Notes: generated from the sequence alone by a model not told the origin. 64,000 bases of DNA from Flavobacterium taihuense (GCF_019351435.1 NZ_JAHWYN010000011.1:62001-126000), one strand, 5' to 3'. Counted from the first letter of the stretch, positions 16,353-26,111 are shown. Program-made: numbers and translations.

Positions 16353-19097
16353 TTGAAATCTAAATTACTCCATATACTTTTTTTCGGTCTTTTGTCATTG
16401 CAACTGTCGGCCCAGGAATTGCTTCCTTTTGTCGAAAATTATAACAAATCTAATTACCAGGGTGATAACCAGATTTGGAATGTAGCTCAAGGACATGATA
16501 ATGCCATGTATTTTGCCAATAATTACTATTTTTTGCGATATGATGGCGTAAAATGGGAAAAATATACTTTACCCAATAAAACAATTATTCGTTCCATCAT
16601 GGTCGATGGAGATAGAATCTATTCGGGTTCCTATCAAGAATTTGGTTATTGGTTCCGCAAAGATGCCAAGATGCATTATGTTTCTATTACAAAAGGGAAA
16701 AAGATTTTTGATGCAAATGACAATGAAGAAATCTGGAAGATTTTCAAGTTTAATAACAAAATTTACTTTCAGTCATTTAATAGTATTTTCGTTTTTGACG
16801 GAAAAGTGATAAAGGGAAAAAAGATTCCTTTTTTGATTTCATATTGTTTTGTTGTTGACCATCAGTTATTGATTGCTTCAGTTGGGAAAGGGATTTATAG
16901 GTGGACTAATGGAAAAATCGAGAAAGTAGATGGACTCTCTCTTTTAAAAAATAATGTAATTCATGCGATTCAAAAATACCAAGACAAAATCTATTTTTTC
17001 ACCAAAAAGAATGGTGTTTATGTACTTGAAAATAATATTTTGAGTCCTTGGAAAAATGGTTTAAATGACATTTTGAAATCGGCTAATATTAATATCGCCC
17101 AATTCATCAAAAACAATAAATTGATTATTGGCACAGCAAACAAAGGAGTTTACGTGCTGGATTTAAATGATGGTTCCTATAAAAATATTAATCGGAATAA
17201 TGTTCTGATGAATAACTCAATTTTGAGTATTGGTCAGGATAAAGACAATGATTTGTGGTTAGGACTCGATAATGGAATAGCCCATATTGAGGTCAATTCC
17301 CCTATTTCAATATTTTATGACAGCTCTGGGATTTTGGGCTCGGTGTATTCTGTCGCGAGTATTCCAAGTGGTTATTTAATGGCTTCCAATCACGGTATTT
17401 TTAAATATGAAGGAAAGCAGCTTTCACTAATTCCGAATACGCAAGGCCAAGCCTGGAACATCAGTAAAATAAATAATCAATACCTTATAGGTCACAATGA
17501 AGGAACTTTTATTTATCAAAATGGTTTGTTTACTAGATTGAGTGATATTAACGGAGGTTGGAATTTGGCCAAAAGCAGTATTAATAATTCATATTTGCAG
17601 GCAACTTACAGTGGCGTTGTTATTTACAATAATACTAATGATTTAAAACAAAAAAATGCAATAAAAGGAATACTGAAACCAATCAAATATCTTGCGCAAA
17701 ACGGGAAAAATGAAATTTGGGCTGCTGATAATAATAGAGGTTTGTATCGCATTCTGTATAATGATGACTACGTGACTACCAAAGTTGATAATGTCACTCA
17801 ACGCAGTAAAATAAGCAATGACTTTGGAGTTAAGATATTTGAATTCCGAAATGAAATTCTTTTTTTGATTGACAATTCTTGGTATACTTTTAATTCCATT
17901 ACTAATCAATTGGAAGCCAATGAACTGTTTAATGTTAATTTCAAAAATGTTACCGACATTGTTTCTATAGATGAGGATCATTTTATGGTGCTCCAGGACG
18001 GGCTTTTGTATCATATTTATGCTCAGGGAACTAAATTCATTAGGAATAGTATTCAGGAGAAGTATTACAAAGGAAAGATCATTAACGACAATTTGAAAGT
18101 ATTCAAGGATAAAAATAATTATCTATTAAATCTGGATGATGGTTTTATTACACTTGAATTAAAATACGATACTAAGAAAAAAGCAAATGTAAAGGTAGAA
18201 GCTTTTAATAACGATGTTTTGGTTGGAAATAATTCTAAAATTGAAAACAATTCTGAACTTAGAATAAACGTAATATCCGGAATTTATGGGGCAAGAAAAC
18301 CGGATTTGTTTTACAGAATTAACGATACTAAAGGATTTATCCCAATCAAAGAAGGTTTGATTCTTTTAAACAATCTTGCTAGTGGTTCTTATGATATCAC
18401 TATTTTTAGCAATGATGGTTTGAATTATAATAAAATTTCCAATTTCCAATTTGTTGTAGCCAAAGCATGGTATTTTTCAATTTGGATGATATTTATATAT
18501 CTGATTTTGGTTGGGCTTATTCTGTATCTTTATTATAAATGGAATAAAATGAAATACATTCAGAAGCTTAAATTGCAAAAAGAAGAATTAAAGCATCAAA
18601 AGGAAATTCTGGAAATGGAATTGAAAGCCGAAAATGAATTGAATGTACAGGAATATGAAAAGCATATTTTGGAATTGGAGTTGCAATCAAAATCTTCTGA
18701 AGTGGCAGGTAAATCACTTTCTATAGCCAAGCAAAGTGAAATGATTGAAAACATTCAAAATATCTTGGATACCGAATCCGATTTTAATAAACTTAAAAGT
18801 GAGATCAAAAAAGCCATAAAAATTAATGCAGTTAATAAACACGAATGGGAAGTTTTTGAAGCCAATCTAAATCAAATCAATAATGAATTCATTATTGCCC
18901 TTTCTAAGAAATATCCAAATCTGACTCCAAAGGATATTAAGCTGTGTGTGTACTTAAAAATGAATCTTTCTTCCAAAGAAATAGCCCCAATGATGAATAT
19001 TTCTTTCAGGGGAGTAGAGTTACATCGTTATCGTTTAAGAAAGAAATTGAACCTTTCTCAAGAAGAAAACCTTTCGAAGTTTTTATTATCTGTATAA
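16353..19097 (+). CDS. Membrane sensor-regulator: beta-propeller, Y_Y_Y domain, LuxR-type HTH
   Basis: 914 residues from a TTG at 16353. There is no suitable ATG. A TTG at 16332 is also open, but it sits inside a TATATTTG -7 box (16327-16334), so 16353 is preferred; it opens LKSKLLHILFFGLLSLQLSAQE, a good signal peptide. Up to about residue 600 is made of beta-propeller (Reg_prop-like) repeats such as NDLWLGLDNGIAHIE and NEIWAADNNRGLYRI. A Y_Y_Y-type domain follows (about 620-705), then one membrane helix (AWYFSIWMIFIYLILVGLIL), a coiled coil, and a C-terminal LuxR-like HTH (PNLTPKDIKLCVYLKMNLSS and the helix EIAPMMNISFRGVELHRYRL). Unlike classical hybrid two-component PUL regulators it has no kinase or receiver domain, so it probably signals across the membrane directly to DNA. 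It lies just upstream of susC and is the likely PUL regulator. Confidence 0.85.
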   Translation: MKSKLLHILFFGLLSLQLSAQELLPFVENYNKSNYQGDNQIWNVAQGHDNAMYFANNYYFLRYDGVKWEKYTLPNKTIIRSIMVDGDRIYSGSYQEFGYWFRKDAKMHYVSITKGKKIFDANDNEEIWKIFKFNNKIYFQSFNSIFVFDGKVIKGKKIPFLISYCFVVDHQLLIASVGKGIYRWTNGKIEKVDGLSLLKNNVIHAIQKYQDKIYFFTKKNGVYVLENNILSPWKNGLNDILKSANINIAQFIKNNKLIIGTANKGVYVLDLNDGSYKNINRNNVLMNNSILSIGQDKDNDLWLGLDNGIAHIEVNSPISIFYDSSGILGSVYSVASIPSGYLMASNHGIFKYEGKQLSLIPNTQGQAWNISKINNQYLIGHNEGTFIYQNGLFTRLSDINGGWNLAKSSINNSYLQATYSGVVIYNNTNDLKQKNAIKGILKPIKYLAQNGKNEIWAADNNRGLYRILYNDDYVTTKVDNVTQRSKISNDFGVKIFEFRNEILFLIDNSWYTFNSITNQLEANELFNVNFKNVTDIVSIDEDHFMVLQDGLLYHIYAQGTKFIRNSIQEKYYKGKIINDNLKVFKDKNNYLLNLDDGFITLELKYDTKKKANVKVEAFNNDVLVGNNSKIENNSELRINVISGIYGARKPDLFYRINDTKGFIPIKEGLILLNNLASGSYDITIFSNDGLNYNKISNFQFVVAKAWYFSIWMIFIYLILVGLILYLYYKWNKMKYIQKLKLQKEELKHQKEILEMELKAENELNVQEYEKHILELELQSKSSEVAGKSLSIAKQSEMIENIQNILDTESDFNKLKSEIKKAIKINAVNKHEWEVFEANLNQINNEFIIALSKKYPNLTPKDIKLCVYLKMNLSSKEIAPMMNISFRGVELHRYRLRKKLNLSQEENLSKFLLSV

Positions 19098-19157
19098 AAA
19101 AGCGTATTTTTTTACTAATAATTTACTTTTTATGTTGTTTTATTACGGAATAACAAC

Positions 19158-19296
19158 ACATCATCACTACATCATCACTCTATGCTGTAGTACTTCATTG
19201 CCTTTATAAGGTATTGTTAAATAAGGATTTATAGGTCAATTATCATGCTTTGATGTATTCGTGTAGTAGTGACGTTTTGGTTACTACAACGTTGTA
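19158..19296 (+). promoter_or_regulatory. Candidate operator region upstream of susC
   Basis: Contents in order: a perfect tandem 11-mer ACATCATCACT (19158-19168, 19169-19179), an inverted pair ACTACA (19166) / TGTAGT (19186), a second inverted pair TGTAGTA (19262) / TACTACA (19282), and a 12-bp palindrome TACAACGTTGTA (19285-19296). The 11-bp spacing places the tandem copies on one face of the helix. TTACTACAA recurs upstream of the GH97 gene (30992-31000 region). Assigning this to the regulator encoded upstream is inference. Confidence 0.5.
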
Positions 19297-19320
19297 TTGA
19301 ACTAATTTAGCTGCACTAAC

Positions 19321-19332
19321 TTAAACGTTTAA
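19321..19332 (+). promoter_or_regulatory. 12-bp palindrome TTAAACGTTTAA before the susC start
   Basis: The palindrome is perfect and centred on AACGTT, 7 bp before the ATG. It is 36 bp (centre to centre) from the AACGTT-centred palindrome at 19285-19296. AACGTT cores are typical of LacI-family operators, but no LacI-type gene is in the window. Confidence 0.45.
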
Positions 19333-19339
19333 CAAACCT

Positions 19340-22333
19340 ATGAGAAATTTTATTTTTAGCTTTTTAGCACTCATTCTACTTCCAGCCTATATGTCTGGTC
19401 AAGTAATCAAAGGAAAAGTATCGGATCAGAATGGAATGGGAATTCCAGGAGCATTTGTTGTTGTGGGAAATTCTAGTGTTTTTACCTACTCTGATTTTGA
19501 TGGAAGTTTTAGTATCAATGCCAAAGTAGGCGAGATATTAAAAATTAGTTTAGTCGGTTTTGACGCTATATCTGTAGCTGCTACTTCAGAACCTATGATG
19601 ATAACTATGAAGGAATCCAAAGACACTGCATTGAAAGAAGTGGTTGTTATTGGGTATGGAACCGCAAAGAAAAGAGATTTAACGGGTTCTATTGTTAGAA
19701 TTGACGCAAAGCAACTAGCAGACAAACCTAATGCAAATCCGATAGTTTCTGTACAAGGTAAAGTAGCTGGATTGTCTATTGTAAACTCCGGAAAACCTGG
19801 TGAAGATCCAGATGTTAGAATACGTGGTACCGTAAGTAGATATCAAACCAAACCTTTGTATGTAGTGGATGGAATATTTTGCGACGATATCAAATTTATG
19901 AATGCTTCTGATATTGAATCGATGGAAGTTTTAAAAGATCCATCTTCTTTGGCAATTTTTGGTGTTCGTGGTGCAAATGGCGTAATCATTGTAACATCCA
20001 AAAAAGCAAAAAATGGTAAAACTACTATCAACTATAATACTTCTGTTGGTTTCAAAAATGTTGGAGATACTCCATCTTTGACAAACGGGGATCAATTCAA
20101 AACATTGTTTGATGAACAAAGAAGCAATCAAGGTCTTGCTCCTTACGCATACTACAATAAATTTAATGTAAATACCAATTGGATTAATGAAATAAATAAT
20201 GACAATGCCAAAGTGATTACCAATAACTTGAGTATTTCTAACGGGACAGAAAAAAACAAGTTCTATATGGGTGTTGGTTTTATTGAAGATGAAGGTCTTA
20301 TTGATTATGAAAAATATAAAAAATTCACTTTTAATGTCAATAATGAAACCCAATTATCAGAATCAATTAAAGTTGGAGTAGCCATGAACGGATATCAATC
20401 TTCACTTCCTCAGCTTCATAATTTTGAAAGTGCTTTAAGAGCTACGCCTATCGTTTCTCCTCGAAATGCAGATGGAATGTACAATCAATTGCCATTGGAA
20501 ATTGGAGCAGCGCAAATTGGAAATCCACTTGCAGAAGTTGAAGGTAAAAAACACACTCAATTGAATGAAGAATCTAAGTTTATTGCTAATGTTTTCTTAG
20601 AAATAAAAATTATTGATGGTTTAAAATTTAGAGGGTCTTATTTGTCAGACAATAGCTATAGTAAAGGAAGAGGATACAACCCCGTTTTTGATGTATTTGT
20701 AAGCGAGACAGATCAAATTACCTCTTATGGAGGAAATAATCTTACTAGTGTGAATGAATTTAAAAACAATTTTAATAAATCCCAGCAAGATTATAATTTG
20801 ACATATAACAAAACTTTTGGCAAACATGATTTTACGCTTTTGGCGGGATATAATAGATTAGAAGAAACTTTTGAAGGAATGAGTGGTACCGTAAATCAAT
20901 TTGTTGGCGGAGAGCCAATTCCTTATGATAAAAGATGGTGGTATCTAAATGTTTATCCTTATGGTGATCCAACCACGCGTTTTGCTAATTCAGATCAATG
21001 GGATAGAGCTAGTGTATCTTATTTAGGGCGTATTTTGTACAACTACGATGGAAAATATACCTTAAATGCTTCGTACCGTCGTGATGGTTCATCAGAACTT
21101 AGTAACGAAAACCGTTTCCAAAATTTCTGGTCTATTGGAGCCGCTTGGGATGTAGCTAAAGAAGATTTCATGAAAGATCAAAAAATATTTGACCAATTGA
21201 AAGTCAAAGGTTCTTATGGTGTATTAGGAAATCAATTTTCTTCAATTCATTACCCTTCTTATCCTGCTTATACAACTGGTAGTTCTGCCATTTTTGGAGA
21301 ATCGGTTGTACCTGCTTACGTGCTGGCTTACAGAAACAATCCAAATTTGAAATGGGAAACAGTAACTTCTTATGAAATGGGTATCGAAATGAAACTTTTG
21401 GAAAACAGATTGAGTTTTGAAACTGCTTACTTTGACAAAACGACTAAAGATTTATTGACATTTGTTGACCTTGGTAGTGAGAAGTTTTATACCAATGCAG
21501 GAGAAATTGAAAATAGAGGATTTGAGTTTACTGCTGCATGGAATGATAAAATAAATGATAATTTCAGTTATTCAATTAGTGGTAATGCTACTACTTTAAA
21601 AAACGAAGTGAAATCAGTTTATGAGCCAGGATTCCAAGTTTTTGAGGGGCCGTCAATACTTACGGCTGGCGCTCCTATTGGTTCATTTTATGGATACGTA
21701 GTCGAAGGGGTTTATCAATCTTATGCAGATGTATTGAATTCTGCTCCAAGCTCTTTGGGTGATTATGGTCCAGGTGATTTGAAATACAAAGATATAAATG
21801 GTGACGGTAAGTTAAATACAGAAGACAGAACGGAAATTGGTAATCCAACACCAGACGTGATGTATGGTTTTTCTATGAGTGCAACTTACAAACAATTTTC
21901 ATTGTCACTTGATTTTCAAGGTGTTTATGGTAACGAAATTTACAGAGATTGGGGGAATGGTTCAACTTTTGCACAGTTCAATTATAGAACAGAACGATTG
22001 GACAGATGGACAGGAGCAGGAACTTCAAATTGGGAACCAAGGCTTAATGATGGTTCGGGTTACAACAAATTGGCTTCTACTTATATGATTGAAGATGGTA
22101 GCTATCTTAGACTTAGAAACGTACAATTTGCTTACGACTTTAGTAGCGATTTACTAGCTAAAACTTTTATTCAAAGTTTAAGATTATACTTAAACGCTCA
22201 AAATCCAATTACTTGGGCGCATAATTCGGGATTCACTCCAGAAGCAGGAGGTTCTCCTATTTCATTTGGAAAAGATACAGGGGGATATCCTCTGCCAGCT
22301 GTTACATCTATTGGTTTAAACGTGACTTTTTAA
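19340..22333 (+). CDS. susC: SusC/RagA-type TonB-dependent outer-membrane glycan transporter
   Basis: 997 residues. A signal peptide (MRNFIFSFLALILLPAYMSG) is followed by a carboxypeptidase-regulatory-like beta domain (VIKGKVSDQNGMGIPGAFVV, about 22-105), the TonB box and plug start (KEVVVIGYGTAKKRDLTGSI), the plug with the SusC hallmark DPSSLAIFGVRGANGVIIVTSKKAKNGKT, and a beta-barrel ending in TSIGLNVTF with the terminal Phe of outer-membrane barrels. SusC proteins import oligosaccharides captured by their SusD partner, here encoded 19 bp downstream. This gene opens the PUL's structural operon. The symbol is by family, not by proven substrate. Confidence 0.95.
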   Translation: MRNFIFSFLALILLPAYMSGQVIKGKVSDQNGMGIPGAFVVVGNSSVFTYSDFDGSFSINAKVGEILKISLVGFDAISVAATSEPMMITMKESKDTALKEVVVIGYGTAKKRDLTGSIVRIDAKQLADKPNANPIVSVQGKVAGLSIVNSGKPGEDPDVRIRGTVSRYQTKPLYVVDGIFCDDIKFMNASDIESMEVLKDPSSLAIFGVRGANGVIIVTSKKAKNGKTTINYNTSVGFKNVGDTPSLTNGDQFKTLFDEQRSNQGLAPYAYYNKFNVNTNWINEINNDNAKVITNNLSISNGTEKNKFYMGVGFIEDEGLIDYEKYKKFTFNVNNETQLSESIKVGVAMNGYQSSLPQLHNFESALRATPIVSPRNADGMYNQLPLEIGAAQIGNPLAEVEGKKHTQLNEESKFIANVFLEIKIIDGLKFRGSYLSDNSYSKGRGYNPVFDVFVSETDQITSYGGNNLTSVNEFKNNFNKSQQDYNLTYNKTFGKHDFTLLAGYNRLEETFEGMSGTVNQFVGGEPIPYDKRWWYLNVYPYGDPTTRFANSDQWDRASVSYLGRILYNYDGKYTLNASYRRDGSSELSNENRFQNFWSIGAAWDVAKEDFMKDQKIFDQLKVKGSYGVLGNQFSSIHYPSYPAYTTGSSAIFGESVVPAYVLAYRNNPNLKWETVTSYEMGIEMKLLENRLSFETAYFDKTTKDLLTFVDLGSEKFYTNAGEIENRGFEFTAAWNDKINDNFSYSISGNATTLKNEVKSVYEPGFQVFEGPSILTAGAPIGSFYGYVVEGVYQSYADVLNSAPSSLGDYGPGDLKYKDINGDGKLNTEDRTEIGNPTPDVMYGFSMSATYKQFSLSLDFQGVYGNEIYRDWGNGSTFAQFNYRTERLDRWTGAGTSNWEPRLNDGSGYNKLASTYMIEDGSYLRLRNVQFAYDFSSDLLAKTFIQSLRLYLNAQNPITWAHNSGFTPEAGGSPISFGKDTGGYPLPAVTSIGLNVTF

Positions 22334-22352
22334 TATTAAAAATTGAATAAAA

Positions 22353-23819
22353 ATGAGAAATTTTAAATCTATACTATATATATCGCTACTGGCTGTAGTT
22401 TCATTACCTACTTTAAATTCGTGTAATGATGATGAGTTTTTGGATAGAAAACCATTAGGAACAGCAGTAGAAGGAGATTTACCTGCAGGAGGTTTTGAAG
22501 AGAAAGCCTTTGGTTTATATGGTAAATTGAGAACACAAGGAGGAATTACAGATTGGGACAGATACTGGTTTCAAAATATTCGTTCCGATGATGCCATGAA
22601 AGGAAGTACACCAGGAGATGCATCTGCTAGAGGAAACATAATGGATGGATTTGTTTATTCTCCTACTGAATTTGCTTCAAATTGGGACGGTCATTTTAGC
22701 TTAATTTATGCTTGTAATGATTTGATTGCTGATGTTGATGATTCAGGGAAAACAGATTCAGGAAGTATTATCAACAAAGCCGAAGCCATGGCCATTAGAG
22801 GGTTTGCTTATTTTGAATTGCGCAGAGATTATGGTGAAGTACCTATCATTTTGAAACGAATAGTTACACCAAGCGACGGTATCAAAGCAAAGTCTACTAT
22901 AGCTGAAGTTGATGCACAAATTATAAGTGACTTGAAATTTGCTGCTGATAAATTACCAATTAGTTGGCCTGCTTATCCAGGAAGAGCCACCAGTGGTTTT
23001 GCTAATTCAATAATGGCCAAACTTTATTTGTACCAAAGTAATTGGGCAAAATCACTTGAAAAAGCTGAAGTTGTAATCAATTCTGGGCAATATGCTTTGT
23101 ACAATTCGTATGAAACTTTGTTCAAAGAACAAGGCGACAATTGTATTGAGTCCATTTTTGAGGTTCAGTTTCTAAGACAAGCAGGTGTAAATTATTCGAA
23201 CAATTATTTTGAATCACAAGGTATTCGTGGTTCTGGAGATTGGGATTTGGGTTGGGGATTCAATGTTCCTACTCAGAATTTAGTTGATGCTTATGAAACC
23301 GGCGATCCCCGCAAGAACTCGACTATCCTTTTTGAAGGGCAAGATGATGGATATGGCACGACTATTCCAACAGGATTGGCTCAACCCTATTGGAACAAAA
23401 AAGCCTATTCTACTCCGAGTTATAGAGCACTTCAAGGCACTGGAAAAAATCAATGGTTTAATGTGAAAATTATACGTTATGCAGATGTGGTTTTAATAGC
23501 TGCAGAAGCTGCAAATGAATTAGGAAATACTACTAAAGCGGCAGATTATGTTAATCAAGTTCGTGCTAGAGCAAGAGGAAATAATGCCGGTGTGCTTCCA
23601 AATGTAGTTGCGGGCGCTGGTCTTAAAGCTGCAATAAAACAAGAAAGAAGAGCGGAACTTGCAATGGAAGGAGAAAGATTCTATGACTTAGTTCGTTGGG
23701 GAGATGCTCCAACAGTATTAGGTAGTTTAGGATACCAAGACAAAAATAAGTTCTATCCTATTCCTCAAACTGCCATTGATCAATCAGGCGGAGTTTTAAA
23801 ACAAAATCCCAATTACTAA
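22353..23819 (+). CDS. susD: SusD/RagB-type glycan-binding lipoprotein
   Basis: 488 residues. Lipoprotein signal with the acylated Cys at about residue 24 (PTLNSCNDDEFLDRKPLG), the usual SusD start. The TPR-like helical scaffold and ligand loops are as in SusD/RagB, ending with the family's C-terminal block: QERRAELAMEGERFYDLVRW, then a short region and FYPIPQTAIDQSGGVLKQNPNY. It forms the lid of the SusC channel on the cell surface and delivers oligosaccharides. It lies 19 bp after susC and 29 bp before the LamG lipoprotein gene, so all three are one operon. Confidence 0.95.
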   Translation: MRNFKSILYISLLAVVSLPTLNSCNDDEFLDRKPLGTAVEGDLPAGGFEEKAFGLYGKLRTQGGITDWDRYWFQNIRSDDAMKGSTPGDASARGNIMDGFVYSPTEFASNWDGHFSLIYACNDLIADVDDSGKTDSGSIINKAEAMAIRGFAYFELRRDYGEVPIILKRIVTPSDGIKAKSTIAEVDAQIISDLKFAADKLPISWPAYPGRATSGFANSIMAKLYLYQSNWAKSLEKAEVVINSGQYALYNSYETLFKEQGDNCIESIFEVQFLRQAGVNYSNNYFESQGIRGSGDWDLGWGFNVPTQNLVDAYETGDPRKNSTILFEGQDDGYGTTIPTGLAQPYWNKKAYSTPSYRALQGTGKNQWFNVKIIRYADVVLIAAEAANELGNTTKAADYVNQVRARARGNNAGVLPNVVAGAGLKAAIKQERRAELAMEGERFYDLVRWGDAPTVLGSLGYQDKNKFYPIPQTAIDQSGGVLKQNPNY

Positions 23820-23848
23820 TAACGATTCGATTTAAAAAAATATATAAT

Positions 23849-24676
23849 ATGAAAATCAATATATCAATGATTAAGAAAGCTTTCGGAATTGTATTTGTTT
23901 CGATTGCGTTTATAGGTTGTCAGGAAATGGACAGACCTACATTGGGAGATTATCCAAAGGATCAAAATCCTGTTGGAGGACCATTAAAATTCTATGTTCC
24001 TTTTGATGACAATACAACAGACCCTTTGAAATTTGCTGTAGACAATATTCGTGCAAAGTTTCCTAATGACAATCAATTTACTCAAACAGATGGTATTACT
24101 GGAAAAGGGGCTCAAGGACCAGCTGATCATATTCAAAAGTATATAACCTATTCAAAACCAAATGATTTTGCTGCTGAAGCCAAAAGTTTTACGATTGCTT
24201 TTTGGGAAAAACACAATGGAGCAACCAAAGGTGCAGAATATCCTTTCAGTCTGCCTTCTTCAAACGGTCACTGGTCTGGAGGAACAATGATGCTTATGTT
24301 TGATGGTTCAGAAATTAAATTTGTGATAGTAGATAAAAACATGAGTGATCCTTGGTTTGTATGGAATGAAGCAGGTTTAATGGCAAGTTTGACGGATAAC
24401 CAATGGCACCATTGCGCATTTGTGTATGATGCAAGCACTTCTGCTTTTACTTTTTACAAAGATGGCGTTGTAGTGAGCACAAAAATGTGGACAGACCACG
24501 GAAATGTGAATCTGGACGATTCAAAAGTTGCCGGTTTGCGTATTGGATCTGGACCAGGAAATACACCAAACGACTGGCTTTCTAATAATTGGCTTGGAAG
24601 CTTAGACCAGTTCAGAATGTATGCAACTGCTTTAACTGCAATCGAAGTAAATCAACTAGTTACCGGGAAACTTTAA
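23849..24676 (+). CDS. LamG/concanavalin A-like surface lipoprotein (probable surface glycan-binding protein)
   Basis: 275 residues with a lipoprotein signal (VSIAFIGCQEMDRPTLGDYP, Cys at about residue 24). The mature part is a single LamG-like jelly roll (about 48-275), recognisable from FTIAFWEKHNG, DNQWHHCAFVYDASTSAFTF, a YKDG turn and the closing WLGSLDQFRMYATALTAIEV. It stands directly after susD, where PULs usually encode the surface glycan-binding protein, so it likely helps capture the substrate. It has no evident catalytic residues. A perfect hairpin follows at 24692-24723. Confidence 0.8.
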   Translation: MKINISMIKKAFGIVFVSIAFIGCQEMDRPTLGDYPKDQNPVGGPLKFYVPFDDNTTDPLKFAVDNIRAKFPNDNQFTQTDGITGKGAQGPADHIQKYITYSKPNDFAAEAKSFTIAFWEKHNGATKGAEYPFSLPSSNGHWSGGTMMLMFDGSEIKFVIVDKNMSDPWFVWNEAGLMASLTDNQWHHCAFVYDASTSAFTFYKDGVVVSTKMWTDHGNVNLDDSKVAGLRIGSGPGNTPNDWLSNNWLGSLDQFRMYATALTAIEVNQLVTGKL

Positions 24677-24691
24677 TGTGAAGTAGAATAT

Positions 24692-24727
24692 ATCTTGCCA
24701 AAGCACAATTGCTTTGGCAAGATTTTA
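24692..24727 (+). terminator. Perfect 14-bp hairpin between the LamG and GH144 genes
   Basis: ATCTTGCCAAAGCA / TGCTTTGGCAAGAT encloses a 4-nt loop, followed by only four T. It starts 16 nt after a stop codon and ends 11 nt before the next start. It may act as a partial terminator or as a 3'-end stabiliser that raises susCD expression over the enzyme genes. Confidence 0.7.
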
Positions 24728-24737
24728 AACAAAAACC

Positions 24738-26111
24738 ATGAAGAAAATAAAATTTTTACTAATTCCATCTTTTGTTTTTCTTATCTGCTGTAGTAATAGT
24801 GCAATAGACGAAACAACTCCTGTAATACCAACAGCTCCGGTTACAGTTTTGACAGATGAACAAGCAATGGACCAAGTTCAAAAAGATGCCATAAAATATT
24901 TTTGGGACTATGCCGAACCCAATTCAAAATTAGGGAGGGAGCGCTATCATACCGATAATCCTGGTTTTGAAGCAAGTAAAGTGACCACAGGAGGTTCTGG
25001 TTTTGGACTAATGTCTTTGATTGTTGGAGTAGAAAGAGGTTTTATTCCAAGAGCCGAAGCCGTTACTCGAATGACCACCGCAATGGATTTTCTGGAAAAA
25101 GCCGATCGTTTTCACGGAGCTTGGGCACATTGGATGGATGGAAACACAGGACATGCCATTTCTTTTGGGAATAAAGATGACGGTGGAGATATAGTCGAAA
25201 CTGCTTTCTTATGCCAAGGATTGATTGCCGTTCGAGAGTATTTCAAAAATGGTAATGCCCAAGAAAAAATATTATCTGCCAAAGCGGATAATCTATGGAA
25301 AGGTGTAGAATGGAGTTGGTACACAAATGGTGAAAACGCAATGTATTGGCATTGGTCTCCTACCTATCAATGGGAAATGAAATTCAAATTGGAAGGATAC
25401 AACGAGTGTTTGATTGCTTACATTTTGGGAGCTGCTTCCACAACTCACCCCATTCCTGCTGCAGCTTATCACGAAGGATGGACACGAAATGGAACTATTG
25501 CAACTGGAAAAACGCAGTATGGAATTCCATTAGTATTCAAATACAATACCGCTAGCGGAAATGCTGGACCTTTATTTTGGGCTCAATATTCTTACTTAGG
25601 ATTAGATCCTTCTCAATTATCGGATAAATATGCAAATTATTGGGAATTAACCCAAAATCAGGCAAAAATCATTTACAGCTATTGTGTTGATAATCCTAAA
25701 AAATGGAATGGCTATTCTGAAAAATGCTGGGGTCTAACAGCCAGTTATTCCCGGAATTCTGATGGTACAACAGGATATTCTGCCCATGATACCGACAATG
25801 ATTTAGGTGTAATTACACCAACTGCTGCATTATCTTCTTTTCCGTATACTCCAAAAGAAAGTATGAAGTTTTTGCATTTTTTGTATGATGAAAAGAAAAG
25901 TACTTATGTTGGAATTGCAGGTCCTTATGATGCTTTTTCTCCTCAATTTAATTGGGTTACACCACGTTATTTGGCGATAGATCAAGGAACCATAGCTCCT
26001 ATGATTGAAAATCATCGTACTGGTTTGATATGGAAATTGTTTATGAATGCTCCCGAGGTTAAACAAGGTTTGTTGAATCTTGGTTTTCATTCTGGAAAAT
26101 ATGGGTTTTAA
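24738..26111 (+). CDS. GH144-like endo-beta-1,2-glucanase (glucoamylase-fold lipoprotein)
   Basis: 457 residues; lipoprotein signal with tandem Cys (VFLICCSNSA). The mature protein is the (alpha/alpha)6 'putative glucoamylase' domain that defines GH144: KYFWDYAEPNSKLGRERYH, GGSGFGLMSLIVGVERGFI, FHGAWAHWMDGNTG, GGDIVETAFLCQG, WHWSPTYQWEMKFKLEGYNE and YSAHDTDNDLGVITPTAALSSFP. As I recall, the characterised Chitinophaga enzyme uses D139, E142 and E211; the matching D151, E154 and E223 here have identical spacing (3 and 69 residues). The enzyme would cut beta-1,2-glucan at the cell surface or in the periplasm into sophoro-oligosaccharides. The GH3 gene downstream fits the exo step. Family call strong, substrate call moderate. 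Confidence 0.83.
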   Translation: MKKIKFLLIPSFVFLICCSNSAIDETTPVIPTAPVTVLTDEQAMDQVQKDAIKYFWDYAEPNSKLGRERYHTDNPGFEASKVTTGGSGFGLMSLIVGVERGFIPRAEAVTRMTTAMDFLEKADRFHGAWAHWMDGNTGHAISFGNKDDGGDIVETAFLCQGLIAVREYFKNGNAQEKILSAKADNLWKGVEWSWYTNGENAMYWHWSPTYQWEMKFKLEGYNECLIAYILGAASTTHPIPAAAYHEGWTRNGTIATGKTQYGIPLVFKYNTASGNAGPLFWAQYSYLGLDPSQLSDKYANYWELTQNQAKIIYSYCVDNPKKWNGYSEKCWGLTASYSRNSDGTTGYSAHDTDNDLGVITPTAALSSFPYTPKESMKFLHFLYDEKKSTYVGIAGPYDAFSPQFNWVTPRYLAIDQGTIAPMIENHRTGLIWKLFMNAPEVKQGLLNLGFHSGKYGF

